A stretch of DNA of 64,000 nt from Dactylorhiza incarnata (taxonomy: Eukaryota > Streptophyta > Magnoliopsida > Asparagales > Orchidaceae): assembly GCA_033032865.1 (NCBI GenBank), contig JAWHQI010000068.1:7626001-7690000 (forward strand). Direction: 5' to 3'. Every line of letters begins with the position of its first letter. The stretch's first letter is position 1. Below, in pieces: positions 10,871 to 23,145 of the stretch. Under the pieces are notes generated by a model, which was not told the DNA's origin, did no database searches, and saw nothing but the letters and a program-made list of their open reading frames with translations. Position numbers and translations under genes: made by a program.

Positions 10871-12632
10871 GAAAGACTTTCCGCAGGCAAAGAGGATGAT
10901 CTATTACCTCCTTTGGATCATGGTGATGAAGAACCTTCCAAATAAGAAGAAGAGGAGTCCAAGAAAGATGAATATGTACATCCAAGCATCTTAAAATTCA
11001 CAAAGGATCATCCACGAGAACTTATAATTGGTGAACCATCCATCGGGGTAAGAACTCGCTCTTCTCTTCATGAATCATATTCAAATATCTGCTTTGTTTC
11101 CGAAATTGAACCAAAAACCATTTCTACCGCTTTAAATGATGAATTTTGGTTTTTGGCTATGAATGAAGAGTTAGAACAAATTGAGCAACATAATGTTTGG
11201 AAATTAGTAGAAAGACCATCTAATCACCCAGTTGTAGGTGAAAATGGATTTTTAAAAATAAATTAGATGGTGAGTCTAGAATCACTAGGAATAAGGCACG
11301 CTTAGTAGCACAAGGATATTCACAAATCGAGGGGATAGATTTTGATGAATCTTTTGCACCCGTTGCTAGATTGGAGTCTATAAGAAATTTACTAGCATTT
11401 GCAAGCTTTAAAAGAATAAAACTATTTCAAATGGATGTGAAAAGTGCTTTTCTAAACGGGTTTGTAAAAGAAGAAGTTTATGTTAAACAACCCCCCGGTT
11501 TTATTAGTGAAAAATTTCCAAAACATGTTTATAAACTAGAGAAAGCGCTTTATGGTTTAAAACAAGCGCCCCGTGCATGGTATGAAAGACTTACATCATT
11601 TTTATTAAAGCACAGTTATATTATGGGAAGTGCGGATAATTCTCTCTTCATTAAGCACAACAATGATGATATAATTATTCTACAAATATATGTTGATGAT
11701 ATTATTTTTGGATCTACTAATGAAGAGATTTGTAAAGAAGTTATTTTAGTGATGAAAAATGAATTTGAAATGAGTCTTGTAGGAGAACTTTCTTATTTCC
11801 TTGGTTTTCAAAAATCACAAAGAATTGATGGTATCTTTGTATGTCAAACTAAATATGTCCATGATATGCTTAAACGTTTTGGATTTGAAAAACTTAAACA
11901 TGCTTCTACACCAATGAGTGCACTAAAATTAAGAAAAGATGAATCAGGAATTTCTATAGATCAAACTTTATATAGATGTATGATAGGATCTCTACTTTAT
12001 CTAAGTGCAACTAGACCCGATATTATGTTTGTCGTATGCTTATGTGCTCGATTTCAAGCCAATCCAAAAGAATCTCATTTAAAAGTGGTAAAATGAATTT
12101 TTAGATAGCTCATTGGGTCATCTAGATTAGGATTATGGTACCCACACAATAATTCATTTACACTACACAGCTACTTCGATTCGGACTACGCCAGTTGTTC
12201 ACTTGATAGAAAAAGCACTAGTGGTACTTGTCATTTTCTAGGACCTTCATTAGTTGCATGGTCCAGTAGGAAACAAAATTTGGTTGCACTCTCCACCACG
12301 GAGGCTGAATACATTGCATTAGGGAGTTGTTGTGCATAAGCACTATGGATGAGCCAAACTTTAGAGGACTTTGGCTTTCATCTAAAAATATTGAACTAAA
12401 ATGTGACAACAAAAGTGCCATTGATCTCACAAATAATTCGGTACACCACTCTAGATCCAAACATGTAGATGTGCATCATCATTTCATAAGGGATCACATT
12501 AAAAAGGAAAATGTAAGGATTAGTTTCATTGGCACGGACTCTCAACTTGCTGATATATTCACTAAACCTCTTCCCGATGCAAGGTTTCAAATGTTAAGGT
12601 TGGAATTAGGAGTCTTAGACATCTTAGGATGA
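10871..12632 (+). pseudogene. COP1 reverse transcriptase-RNase H remnant
   Basis: The longest open part is 11371-12096. It contains the copia RT signatures [24 protein letters not shown] and the catalytic box [10 protein letters not shown] near 11688-11717. The preceding RT segment (11041-11370) has a stop at the KIN-stop position near 11264 and a frameshift. RNase H continues from 12097 with DRKSTSGTCHFL and a stop near 12337, then 12338-12632 with SRSKHVDVHHHFIRDH and ADIFTKPLP. Length and order are normal for copia pol, but it is not translatable as one protein. Confidence 0.82.
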
Positions 12633-12901
12633 ATAACATGTAAAACGCTAATGTTTTATGCAATTTGAGCAATCAAGACATCTCTGAATATTACAAAATT
12701 TCTGCATAAGACTACTCTTAAGACCCATAATCAATATCAAAAATCAGATTTTGAAAATACTTAAAAAATTGTGTACTGTTTGCCGCGCAATCACTAGCGC
12801 TGGCGCTAGCGTTGGTTTGTGATTTTTTTGTTTTTTTTTAATTTCTAAAAAACAAGAAAAATATGTTAGTTTATATGTACTAATTTATTTTTTTGTGTTT
12901 C
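12633..12901 (+). other. COP1 3' noncoding, left of the COP2 insertion
   Basis: No gene is seen. The stretch is AT-rich apart from the GC motif AGCGCTGGCGCTAGCG at 12796-12811, a motif that recurs elsewhere in COP1. The last five bases (12897-12901, GTTTC) are the target duplication of COP2. Confidence 0.6.
12897..12901. repeat. COP2 target site duplication, left copy
   Basis: GTTTC, repeated at 24670-24674 directly after the other end of COP2. Confidence 0.85.
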
Positions 12902-14431
12902 TGAAAGTGGAGGTCAGATCTTAAGTTACTCTAGAGGGGGGGGGGGGGGGTGAATAGAGTATTAAAACTTTTTGTTTATTTTATAGCGGAATTTAAAATA
13001 CTGAGTAAATATATATGTAATCAGTGAGAGTTAAAGATAGAGGCAGAAGTAGTAAAAAGCACACAACACAAGCACACAGAAATAAACAAGCACAGAAGAT
13101 ACAAGGAGCTATAGTAGTTCCCCAATAAATCTGGGTACGTCTACTCTTCTACCACCCTTGGTAGGAATCCACTAGGAGGGTTGATAAGGTGCCCAGGCAC
13201 CAAGGGGTTTTTGATAAGGTGTCCACACACCAATAAGTTTTTGATAAGGTGCTAAAAAACCTTAGAAGGATTTTTTGATAAGGTGTCTTGCCACCACTGG
13301 GTAAACTTTTTAAGGGAGTATTAACCCTGTACAGGATGAGATAAAATGTATAGAGTGTTCTTCTCTGTCAATGATCTGAGAGAAGATAAAAGGTGTTGAA
13401 GCTGAAAGCTCCCCCTGTCTGATGAGAGTTGATGACAGCTTTGAGGACAGAGCTTTCACAAACAGAAGTCTTTGTAGCTGATTATCTGGAAGAAGTTAAT
13501 CTTCAGATTGTTGTTGCTTTTGAAAGATTTTACTTTACAGCTGATCTGAGAGATTGAATATTGTTCTCAGAATGAAGAGGATGCTGCTTTGCTGAGGAAG
13601 AATGCTGGAAAGAATAAAACCATTTTCTTCTTCTTCCTCTTAAACTACTTCTGTTCTCTTTTCTATATAATCACAGAGAGACTTCTTGATGGTGAAGTTT
13701 TTCTATGTTTTTATATCTGAAAAACGACCCTCTTGGTTGATCTCTTGTTCTTTTCAATTGCTTGTCTTTTTTTTTTCAAAATTCAAATCCTCTGTCTATT
13801 TAAGGAATATATTTTTCTGACTTAAATCCTTCTTGGAACTAGGTAGCCACCCAAAAATGACTTTGGCAGGTCCTTTCAATTCCTTTTGTCGAGAAAGATT
13901 CCTTGGCATTAAATGTCAATGGTTATTCTTCTTCTTGGAATAGAAGGAATATAAGGATATAATAAATAAGAGAGATATCCTTACATGGCTGCCTGAATAC
14001 GTCCAAGGAGAAATAAATATATCCGTTATTCTGCTGATTTGTGTTCAGAGAACTGACATCCACTGAGAATATAAATCTGAACATCAGAAAGCAATTTGTC
14101 GAGCGCTAGCTTAGAATTTGTCGACCGCTGCTAGTCATTTGTCGAGCGCTGGCTTAGAATTTGTCGACCGCTGCTAGTCATTTGTCGAGCGGTGCTCAGA
14201 AAATGTCAACTGCTGGAACTGTGAATTTCTTCAGTCTGCTGGAAGCAATTTGTCGAACGAATCTGGTTATTCGTCGAACACCACTCGCCATGTGTTGAGC
14301 TTGAATTTTCCTAAGTTCTGCTAATCTAATCAGCCTAAAACTTGACCCTAAGGCTATACAATGGGGTCAATACATATCCTAATCAACATATAGTGATCCT
14401 AGCCCAAATCAGTAATAGGGTTGTTTCAACA
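12902..14431 (-). repeat. COP2 3' LTR
   Basis: On the minus strand it runs TGTTGAAACA ... CTTTCA. It contains a G15 run (12936-12950, against G6 in the 5' LTR), four short TTTTGATAAGGTG repeats (13200-13285), and a 41-bp tandem repeat with TTTGTCGACCGCTGCTAG text at 14095-14200. It is 1530 bp long. Confidence 0.88.
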
Positions 14432-14443
14432 ATCTCCCCCAAT
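14432..14443 (-). promoter_or_regulatory. COP2 polypurine tract
   Basis: The minus strand reads TTGGGGGAGATT directly before the LTR start TGTTGAAACA. This is the usual AGGGGGAG-like PPT of Sireviruses and their relatives. Confidence 0.75.
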
Positions 14444-14611
14444 TTGGGTTAGGATACTATTTGACAAATAATTGAATAGATACAATAGAAAGTATAATCA
14501 ACAGAGCAACAATGAAATGAAATATATCTGATAGATTAAAATATATCATCAGATAAGATAATAAAAATGCTCTGAGTTTAGAAACTTTACATTCATAACC
14601 AAGCAATTTAT

Positions 14612-17487
14612 TTAGGACTTTTTGTCCTGAGAAGGTGGCTTGAATATGATTTTCCTGTTAGGGTCTTCTGATTTCTTTTTGCTGATAAACAAATCTTGAG
14701 CTCCAATGATTTTCTGTTCTTTGACATGAGGGATAAATGCTTCTGGGTGCATATCAATATATTCCTCAGCATTGAATGCTTTAACTGGTTTGTATTTTTC
14801 AAGTTCTTTTCTTGTATATTCTGACATGGTTGAGATATTTGAGAAGTCTTTGCCTTCTGCTTTAGCCTTGTTAATCTGTGCAGATGCAATTGTTTCTCTC
14901 AGTCTTGCCATCTGACAGATTTTCTCTTCTTCTGGATCTGGAAAGTAATAAATATCTTCTGAATAATTTTTATCTTGAATGACCTTTTGAGGTACTTTAT
15001 CTCTTTGAAGAGATCCATCAGAAATGTGAAGTTTGTATTCTGAAGATATTTGAGAAGAAGAAATGGTTTGACTTTCTTGAAAGATAGGTGCTGATTTCTT
15101 AGAAGGAGGAGCACTGGCTGATCCATAGGCTTGAGAACCACTAGAACTACCAGGTCTCCCTGAATGTTGAGAGCTTGGCTTCTGAGAGGAAGATGATACA
15201 CCTGCTGATCCTGTTGCACCAGCTGCTGGAGGAGGAGGAGGAGGATGATTGTGCTTGACTGGTTTGTCAGGGATGTAGTCAGTCATCTTGAATTTCTTCC
15301 TCCTGTTGTTCTCATTTCTGGAGAGCTTCATCCAGTGAGGAGTTTTCTCATCAAGAGGAACATTACACAAAATGTACAAAGGAATGTCATTATTTGGATT
15401 TGGAGGCTTGGGAGCAGCATTTGACTTAGCTGTTCTTTTCTTTCTTTTCTTTGAAAGTGTATCATCAGAATCACTGTTGTCATCATCATCATCATCAGAG
15501 TCAGAAGATGAGATTGGCTTATTATATAAATCATCAATTCTCTTGATTTCTTCACGAGCCTTTAATCTTTCTTCTTCAGCTTTGTCAAACTCTGCATCTG
15601 CTTCTTTCCAGATTTCATCAAAGCTTGGCATTGGTTCTTCATTCCATACAGGAATTGGAGGTGAAGAAGTAATTTTTGAGGCTGTTGTATCTGGTGGAGT
15701 GGTGTGATCTTGTGTATCATCAAGGAATTCTGCAAGATCATCTTCATATTCTGCAGAATGATCCTTCATTTGAATATCTTGATCAGTGGATGACGGAATA
15801 GAGGAGAAGTAATTTTGTATGATATCAGAATGAGTCTTCTAAGGAAGGCATATCAGAGCCTTTGATAGATCCTCTATGTATACTTTTGGTGAAACCTTTG
15901 AAGTATATGTGACATCAAATTTTGATAATAAACTATATAGATCACAGGATGGATGAATGCATATACTATTTATTTCTTCTATAACATGTGTATCTAATAT
16001 TGTACATGAGTCAATCATATCTGTATCAAAAACTATAATTTCTGTATCTTCTGGAGTTTCTTCTGTTTCTGGAGCTTCTTCATAGGACATCTCCCCCTGC
16101 CTAGCTTCAGGGCAGCCTGAATCTAGGCCCCTAGTAGAAGGGACAGAAGTAGAGGAAGGAAGAGAAGCTATCTTAGCTATAGAGCATAAATTTGAACATC
16201 TCCCCCTTGCTGGCTTATTTTAGGAAGGATATGATCAAAAACCTGATCAGCAATGGAGGAGAGGTTGAGGGATGGATAATCTGGTGGATGAATAAAGGAT
16301 GGTTGTGAAGTGGATGGAGATGAGATTGGAGGAATGATATTGCTGATGTTGGTTGTATGTGTGGGAATGTCTAGATGGATTGGACTAGGAGAATGAATGG
16401 GTGAATGATATTCGTTATGTATTTGAGATGGAGGTGTGGTAGGTAGTGGTTCTGGAGATAGAGGTGGAGGTGGAACATCATTGATGTGGGCAGTTGAAAG
16501 TGGAATATCATTGATGGGTGATATTGCAGTTGAAGGAGGTGGTGAAGAATGAGAATGTGCAGGAGATTGTTGAGCAGGAGGAGAGGGGATATGAGAGGAA
16601 GAAGGAACTGAGGAAGAAGCTTCTAGAAGGGTAGAGGGAGTGACTTGATCAGTCCTTGTGTCCTCAGTAGTTTTCCTTTTTCTAGTGGCATCAGCTCTTA
16701 TATTCTTCTTGGGAATTACCCTATCCCATTCAGCAAAGAGTGCTGAGGTCAGCCTCTTGCTGGCATTTATTGTCACTTTTGGTGACACCAGAAGCTCTGG
16801 ATGCTTTTCCTGCAGAAAAATCCCTATACCTGATCCAAAGCATACATTATCTTTAGAGTTTTTCTTTTTAATCAATTCAAAAAGAATTGATCCCCAGTTG
16901 ACTTTCTTCTTCTCCATTAAGGCCACCATTAACAGAAATTGGTGCATATTGATATAGTCATGCCCAGAAGTCTTACTCAGCAAGACTTTTCCAACAATAT
17001 CTGCTAATAACTTGTAGTCCTGAGACAAGTTCTTTTTTAGAAGGTGGCTAGGGTTTCCAGTCAAATGGCCCATTTTGACTAAAGCTTCATCAAATTCATT
17101 TGAGCTTATCTCTAAGTCATCTTCACCATTTTCAAAACCAAAGATTTCAGAAAGGATGGTGGGAGAGAGAGAGACATGATGACCTGAGATTGTTCCCGAC
17201 AAGCTTTCATCGACTGGTTTTGCAGTGTAAACCCATTCTTGTATCTCTGCAACAGCTATCTTCTGTCTGGTGCTTAGAAACTTCCTTAGACGTTGTTCAT
17301 CCATCATTTGAAGAATATCCTTGAAGATTTGGTCCGACTGTGCAAACGAGTCCATGTCAATGTCGAAACCTGCGTCAAACTTCATTAGGTGCAGTGAGGC
17401 CCGAGGAATCGCCATTGTTCCTGCAAAGAGAGTTGAAGATAAAGTGCAGAGGGGAACTAGAGGGAAAGATGATTTCTGTAGGCGCAA
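14612..17487 (-). pseudogene. COP2 extra ORF after pol, with a plant-transposon-protein-like N-terminus
   Basis: Three open pieces, 17487-16177 (436 codons), 16090-15839 and 15769-14612 (385 codons), look like one ancestral frame. The first junction is a frameshift; the second is an in-frame TAG at 15839. The N-terminal 250 residues (for example SLSPTILSEIFGFENG, later a leucine-rich helix and VNWGSILFELI) resemble the 'putative plant transposon protein' domain found in Athila-type ORFs. A proline/serine-rich middle and an acidic, lysine-rich C-terminus follow (SSDSDDDDDDNSDSDD near 15490). It sits where some Sireviruses carry a putative env-like gene, but I see no signal peptide or membrane helix. 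Function is unknown. A plausible gag-like or accessory role is inference. Confidence 0.6.
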
Positions 17488-17776
17488 AGCTTAGAATAAG
17501 ATAAAATAAGGCTTATATAGAAGGGTCGAAGAATGAGGGCGGATTCGTAAACCACTGTTCGACAAAACCTAATAAAATTAGAAGTCGAAAAGGATTTATT
17601 TCTTTGTCTGAAAGCGTTCGACGAGAACATCTTTTTCGTCGACCGTCATTTGACAAATGAAATTGCCTTAACTGACTCTGCGTTTAAGAGGTTTCAGAGA
17701 CCACTGTTCGACAAATGATTCAAATTTGTCGTTCTTCGTTCGACGAATTTGTGAGATAAATAGAAATACTTAATTT
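17488..17776 (-). other. COP2 spacer between RNase H and the extra ORF
   Basis: No gene is seen. It has several TTCGACGAA / TTTGTCGA strings (17555-17750), the same kind of motif that is repeated in both COP1 and COP2 LTRs. Confidence 0.5.
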
Positions 17777-20700
17777 TTAGCAGATTGAGCCTCCATCTAT
17801 CATTCCTAGTTGATTTATAAAGAAGATATGCTTCTTTTCATCCAGGGGCTTGGTGAAAATATCAGCTCTTTGCAAATCAGTAGAAATGAATTGTAGGCAA
17901 ATTTTGTTTTTATCCACATTGTCCCTAAGGAAGTGGTGCCTAATTTCTATGTGTTTAGTCCTACTATGGAGAACTGGATTTTGTGCTATTGATATTGCAC
18001 TAGTGTTGTCACAAAATATAACTGAATTATTTAAGTTGACACCATAGTCTAGGAGCTGATTTTGTATCCACAATATCTGTGAGCAGCAACTGCCAGCAGC
18101 TAAGTAATCAGCTTCAGCTGTTGATGTAGACACAGACGTTTGTTTCTTACAAACCAAGACACAAGCCTATCACCAAGAAACTGACAAGTTCCTGATGTGC
18201 TTTTCCTGTCTACCCTGCATCCAGCATAATCTGAGTCTGAGAATCCAGTTAATTCAAATTCAGATGCTGTTGGATACCAAAGTCCAAGATTAGGGCAACC
18301 CTTTATATATCTTAAAATTCTATTTAGAAAAGTAAGATGAGATTCTTTAGGATTAACTTGAAACCTAGCACAAATGCATGTAGCAAACATTATATTTGGC
18401 CTACTGGCTGTTAAATAGAGTAGAGAGCCAACAATTGCCCTATACAATTTCTGATCAACAGGTTTCCCTGATTCATCAGTATTAATAACTGCATTAGAGG
18501 CCATGGGTGTTTTCATAGTAGAAGAATCAGACATTCCAAATCTTTTCACTAATTCCTTAGCATACTTAGATTGAGAGATGAAGATTCCTGATGGGGTTTG
18601 CTTCACTTGAATACCAAGGAAGTATGATAATTCACCCATACTACTCATTTCAAATCTTGATTGCATTAGATTGGAAAATCTTTTGCACAAATTTGAATCA
18701 GTAGATCCAAAGATAATGTCATCTACATAAATTTGAACTAGTAGAGTTTGATTTTTATGTACTTTGTAAAATTAAGTTTTGTCTACAATGCCTCTACAGA
18801 AAATTGTTTTCCAAGAGAAAGTTAGCTAAAGTCTCATACCATGCTCTGGGAGCTTGTTTGAGACCATAGAGAGCTTTATTAAGTTTAAATACATAGGAGG
18901 AATGAGTTGGAGATATGAAACCTGGTGGTTGTTCCACATAGACTTCTTCTTTGATGTCTACATTGAGAAAAGCACTTTTCACATCCATTTGATATACCTT
19001 GAACTTCTTGAATGCAGCAAAGGCAAAGAAAATCCGTATAGCTTCAAGCCTTGCAACAGGGGCAAATGTCTGACATAATCTATGCCTTCTTCCTGTGAAT
19101 ATCCTTGAGCTACCAATCTTGCTTTATTACTCACAATATTTCCTTGATCATCAAGCTTGTTCCTAAAGACCCACTTGGTGCCAATAACTGGATGGCCTTT
19201 TGGTCTTGGAACCATATCCCAAACCTTGTTTCTTTCAAACTGGTTGAGTTCCTCTTGCATTGCAAGGATCCAATTTGGATCTTATTCTGCATCTTTTATG
19301 GTTTGAGGTTCAACTTGTGATAGAAAGCAAGTATGCATCTGATTTTGGTGTAGTTGCTGCCTTGTTTGAACACCTGCTGTGATATCACCAATCACTTGTG
19401 AAATTGGATGATCTCTAACTGTGATGTGGTCAGCAGTTGGAGTTGGTTCAGCAGCATTATCCATATTGGAAATTTGTTCAGCTATTACATCCTGTGGAGG
19501 ATGTTCTGCTGTTGCTTGGTTCAGGTAATCAACAAGATCTGGATGATCTTCTTCTTCACTGTCTTCAAGAGTTTGAGGTAATGGATGCAGTGAATTTCCT
19601 GTCTGTAGATTTAACCCTTTAAGCTCTTCACATAGAGCTGGTACCTGCAAAGTGTTCTTGGTAGACGAGTTCTTCGCCTTGTAAAACATGTTAGTTTCAT
19701 CAAAGGAAACCTGCATAGACTCTTCTATTTTAAGAGAGGATTTGTTAAATACCCTATATGCTTTGCTAACTATTGAATATCCTAAGAAGATTCCTTCTTC
19801 GGATTTTGGTTCAAATTTTCTAATATATTTCTTATCATTGTTATGAACAAAACATCTACATCCAAAAGTTCTAAAATAATCAACTTTAGGTTTCTTCCCT
19901 TTAAGCAATTCATAGGGAGTTTTACCCTTAAGTTTGTGTATCAAACTTCTATTCAGAACATAATTTGCTGTGCTGACAGCCTCAGTCCAAAGAGATAGGG
20001 GCAAGTTAGCATCTGCAAGCAATGTTCTTGCTGATTCAATTAGAGTTCTATTCTTCCTTTCAACTACCCCATTTTGTTGAGGAGTTCTAGGAGCTGAGAA
20101 GCAATGCCTGATACCTTCCATCTCACAGAATTCTTGCATGAGAAGAGACTCAAACTCAGTGCCATGATCACTTCTGATCAATGCAACTTCAGTAGAGTAC
20201 TCAATCTGTATGCTTTTAAGAAAGTCTTTAAGAACTTTAAAGTTATCTGACTTTTCTCTCAAAAAGAACACCCAAGTGAATCTAGAGAAGTCATCCACAA
20301 TAACTAGAGTGTAAGACTTCCCCCATAAGCTCTTTATTGATATAGGTCCAAAAAGGTCCATATGTAGCAAGTATAGGATTCTAGGTGAATCACTTTTAGA
20401 TAATGATTTGAAGCTGTTTTTGGTTTGCTTACCTAATTGACATGCCCTACAAAGACCTTCTTTCTTATATGATTCTGATGGTAAGCCTCTAACAAGATTA
20501 TCCTTAGCTAGTTTAGCAATGGTCCTAAGGTTTACATGTCCTAATCTTTTATGCCATAATTCACTAGATTTGCTTAACTCATTAAATAAACAAATTTCTG
20601 ATTTAGATGAGTTAAAATTTACTAAATATATATTTCCTTGTCTAATTCCTGATAGAACAATAACATTATCAGATGATTTAATGATGCATTTTGATTTATT

Positions 20701-20934
20701 AAATGTTACCTGATAACCTTCATCACATAACTGACTTATGCTGATGAGGTTGTGTTTCAGACCCTTGACATAGGTTACTTCCTTGAATGTCACTGTTCCA
20801 ACTTTAATTTGACCATAGCCTTTGGTTTGTCCATAGTTGGAGTCTCCAAAGATCACTTTGGGTCCAAGTTTTGCCTTGTAGTTGTTCAGGTTGGCCTTGT
20901 TCCCTTTCATATGCTTTGAGCATCCACTGTCCAA
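17777..20934 (-). pseudogene. COP2 pol: protease, integrase, RT, RNase H, several breaks
   Basis: From right to left: protease DSGCSKHM (20930 region; the upstream WYL is at about 20945); integrase zinc region (LWHKRLGHV ... CRACQLGKQ); integrase core with LLHMDLFGPIS, IRSDHGTEFE and FSAPRTPQQNGVVERKNRT, all in one open frame to a TAA at 19282; RT start to a frameshift near 19075; [10 protein letters not shown] and [12 protein letters not shown] (18988-18794); a second frameshift and a stop around 18770; [10 protein letters not shown] near 18705-18735; then RNase H 18690-18100, with a last frameshift near 18140 into 18157-17777 (TKHIEIRHHFLRDN, ADIFTKPLDE). All copia domains are present and in the usual order, but the chain is broken at five or more points. 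Confidence 0.85.
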
Positions 20935-23028
20935 GTACCATTTTTGATTTAATCATGGATAGCTGTGTATCTGCAAAGACAAAAACATAAACTAGTTGTT
21001 TTTGACCCAGACTACCTTGGGTCCTTTTATGTTACCACAAAATTCAGAGATAAATGTAATTTTAGGCTGATCCTTATAGCCTTGTGGATGATATCTCCTT
21101 GGAGGTATATTCCACTCAGTAAAAGGATTTTTAGTGTATTTAGGATTAGAATTCTTAGAGTTTTCTGTATAGTGCTTGTTCGAGGAATTTGAATAAATTC
21201 GTCGACTACTGTTCATATTATAACTATACTGAAAATCTGTTCTCAGTTTTCGTCGAGCCTCGTTCGACAGATTTGAATCCTTTTGTCGAGCTTCGTTCGA
21301 CGAATTCTTCTGAATTCTCTTATCCTTAACAGACTTGCTTGAAATGTCTTTATTTCTTTCTGCAGCCTCTTTGCTTTTAGCAAAAATGAATTTTATGGGT
21401 GTGGAGAGGATGTTTCTCTTAATCAGAGATGGCTCACTTGATGAAGCACCCAAGCCCAGTTTGCTATTATTAAATCTAGCATTGATAGTGCTTGTGATGT
21501 CCATCAGTTTGATACTTCTCCCATTGAGGGATTCTTCAAACTCTTTGGCTTCAGATAACTTATTCTCAAGAGTAGTAATGTGTTCCCTGGAAGCAGCCAA
21601 ATCTTTCTTAAGATTTGCATTCTCTTCACTTATATTGTTCATTTCAACCAACTTATTTCTGAGAGAGATTACTTCTTTCTCAAATTTTATTAAGTCTTGG
21701 CAAAGAATTTTGAAATCATCTTTGAATTCAATAGAAGTGAAATCAAAGTCAGATAATACCTGATCAATATCATCTTCTGTTTCTGATTTCTCTTCATCAG
21801 AATTGTTGGTTGAGGCATTGATTGCCATCATGCAAAAACTTTTTTCTTCTTCATCATCACTGGAGCTGGATGATGATGCTGATTGTGACTCATTATCTTA
21901 GTCATAAATAGCCATTAGGCATTGGCTGTTTTCTTTTGTTTCTTCTTCATCAGAAGAACAAGATGAAGATTCTGATTCAGATTTTGTTTCACTCCAGGAT
22001 GTTGCTACAAATCCTAGTCCCTTCTTTTTGTGAGAGTGGGAGGAAGATTTGCTGGAGCCCTTCTTTTCTTCCTTTTCTTTTCTTCTTTCCTTCTTGTCCT
22101 TCTTGTGTCGATTCTCTGGACATTCAGGAGCAATGTGTCCTGGTTTCCTGCAACCAAAACATATAATTTCATTAGAGTGATTTTTGTCATACCTTGGCTT
22201 GTCATGACTTCTGGATAGCTGTTTTCTGATGTCTTTCTTAGCCATCTTGTAGAATCTTTTGGCAAACAGATTCATAAACTCCTCTTTGTCAGGAGCTTTT
22301 CCTTTATCTTCTGCAGCCTTGAAGGCTAAGCTTCTTTCCTTCTTGGGTACTGGGGATGAAGTAGATTCTTCAGCTTCCCTAGTTTTGATGAGCTGCTCAT
22401 AAGACTTGAGCTTGCCCAGCAAAGCTTCAGTGGTGATCTCATTGAGACTTCTGGCTTCTTTGATTGGCCAGATTCTGGAGTCCCATGTGTTGGGGAAGCA
22501 CATAAGAATTTTGTCATTAATCTCTGTGAGTGAGATCACTTTGTCCAGAGACTTCAGCTCATTCATTATGAGGCTGAGCCTGTTGTACATATCAGCAACA
22601 TTTTCTGATTCTCCCTTCTTGAAGTTCTCATATTGAGAGATCAGGTGAGATCTTCTATCTTTTCTTTCATCTGCTGAGTCTGCCACCATGTTGTTGAGAT
22701 ATTCCCAAATTTCTTTTGCTGAGGTGCACTCAACAACTTTTTGGAATATGTCATCTGACAAAGTTAGGGCCAGAATGTTCATGGCCTTTGCATCTGCATT
22801 TCTCTGCTTCTTCTGAGCTTCAGTCCACTCAGGAGGAGGAACAGTAGTATTGTATGTTGTTGCTGCAGCACTAGCTGTTGTTGTAGGTGCTGGAGGCCCT
22901 GTTAGAATAACATTAAAAATCTCTTCATCAATGGAGTCATATAAAGCCTAATCCTTGCTTTCCATAGTGCAAACTTATTGAGATTGCACATAGGAGGTCG
23001 TGCTGGAATATTCCTTGTTTTGTGCCAT
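20935..23028 (-). pseudogene. COP2 gag, with in-frame stops
   Basis: The likely start is ATG 23028; the first 80 codons contain two stops and look frameshifted. From 22782 the frame is open to a TAA at 21898-21900, then again, in the same frame, from 21897 to a TAG at 20992. It carries a UBN2-like segment (SAKEIWEYLNNMV, MLKS-type helices) and a CCHC knuckle CFGCRKPGHIAPEC near 22140-22180, followed by lysine- and serine-rich, then acidic and coiled-coil-like stretches. Between gag and protease there are two more stops in 57 bases. A GTAGTC ... TTTGCAG string there could look like a mini-intron but is too short to trust. Confidence 0.78.
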
Positions 23029-23133
23029 GAGTTTTTAAATAAGATAAAATTCTAGAGAAGGAAACTCTTAGAAAAATTAAGATCTGGTTGATCTTTGTGA
23101 TTCAGGTGTTAGCCTGTAAAGAATCAACCTCCT

Positions 23134-23143
23134 TCTGATACCA
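23134..23143 (-). promoter_or_regulatory. COP2 primer binding site (initiator Met tRNA)
   Basis: The minus strand reads TGGTATCAGA, two bases downstream of the 5' LTR end. Confidence 0.85.
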
Positions 23144-23145
23144 AT

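Noticed and set aside
20940..20994. Mini-intron between COP2 gag and protease (GTAGTC ... TTTGCAG)
   Set aside because: About 50 bases is below the usual plant minimum and a second stop remains after the acceptor; ordinary decay is simpler.
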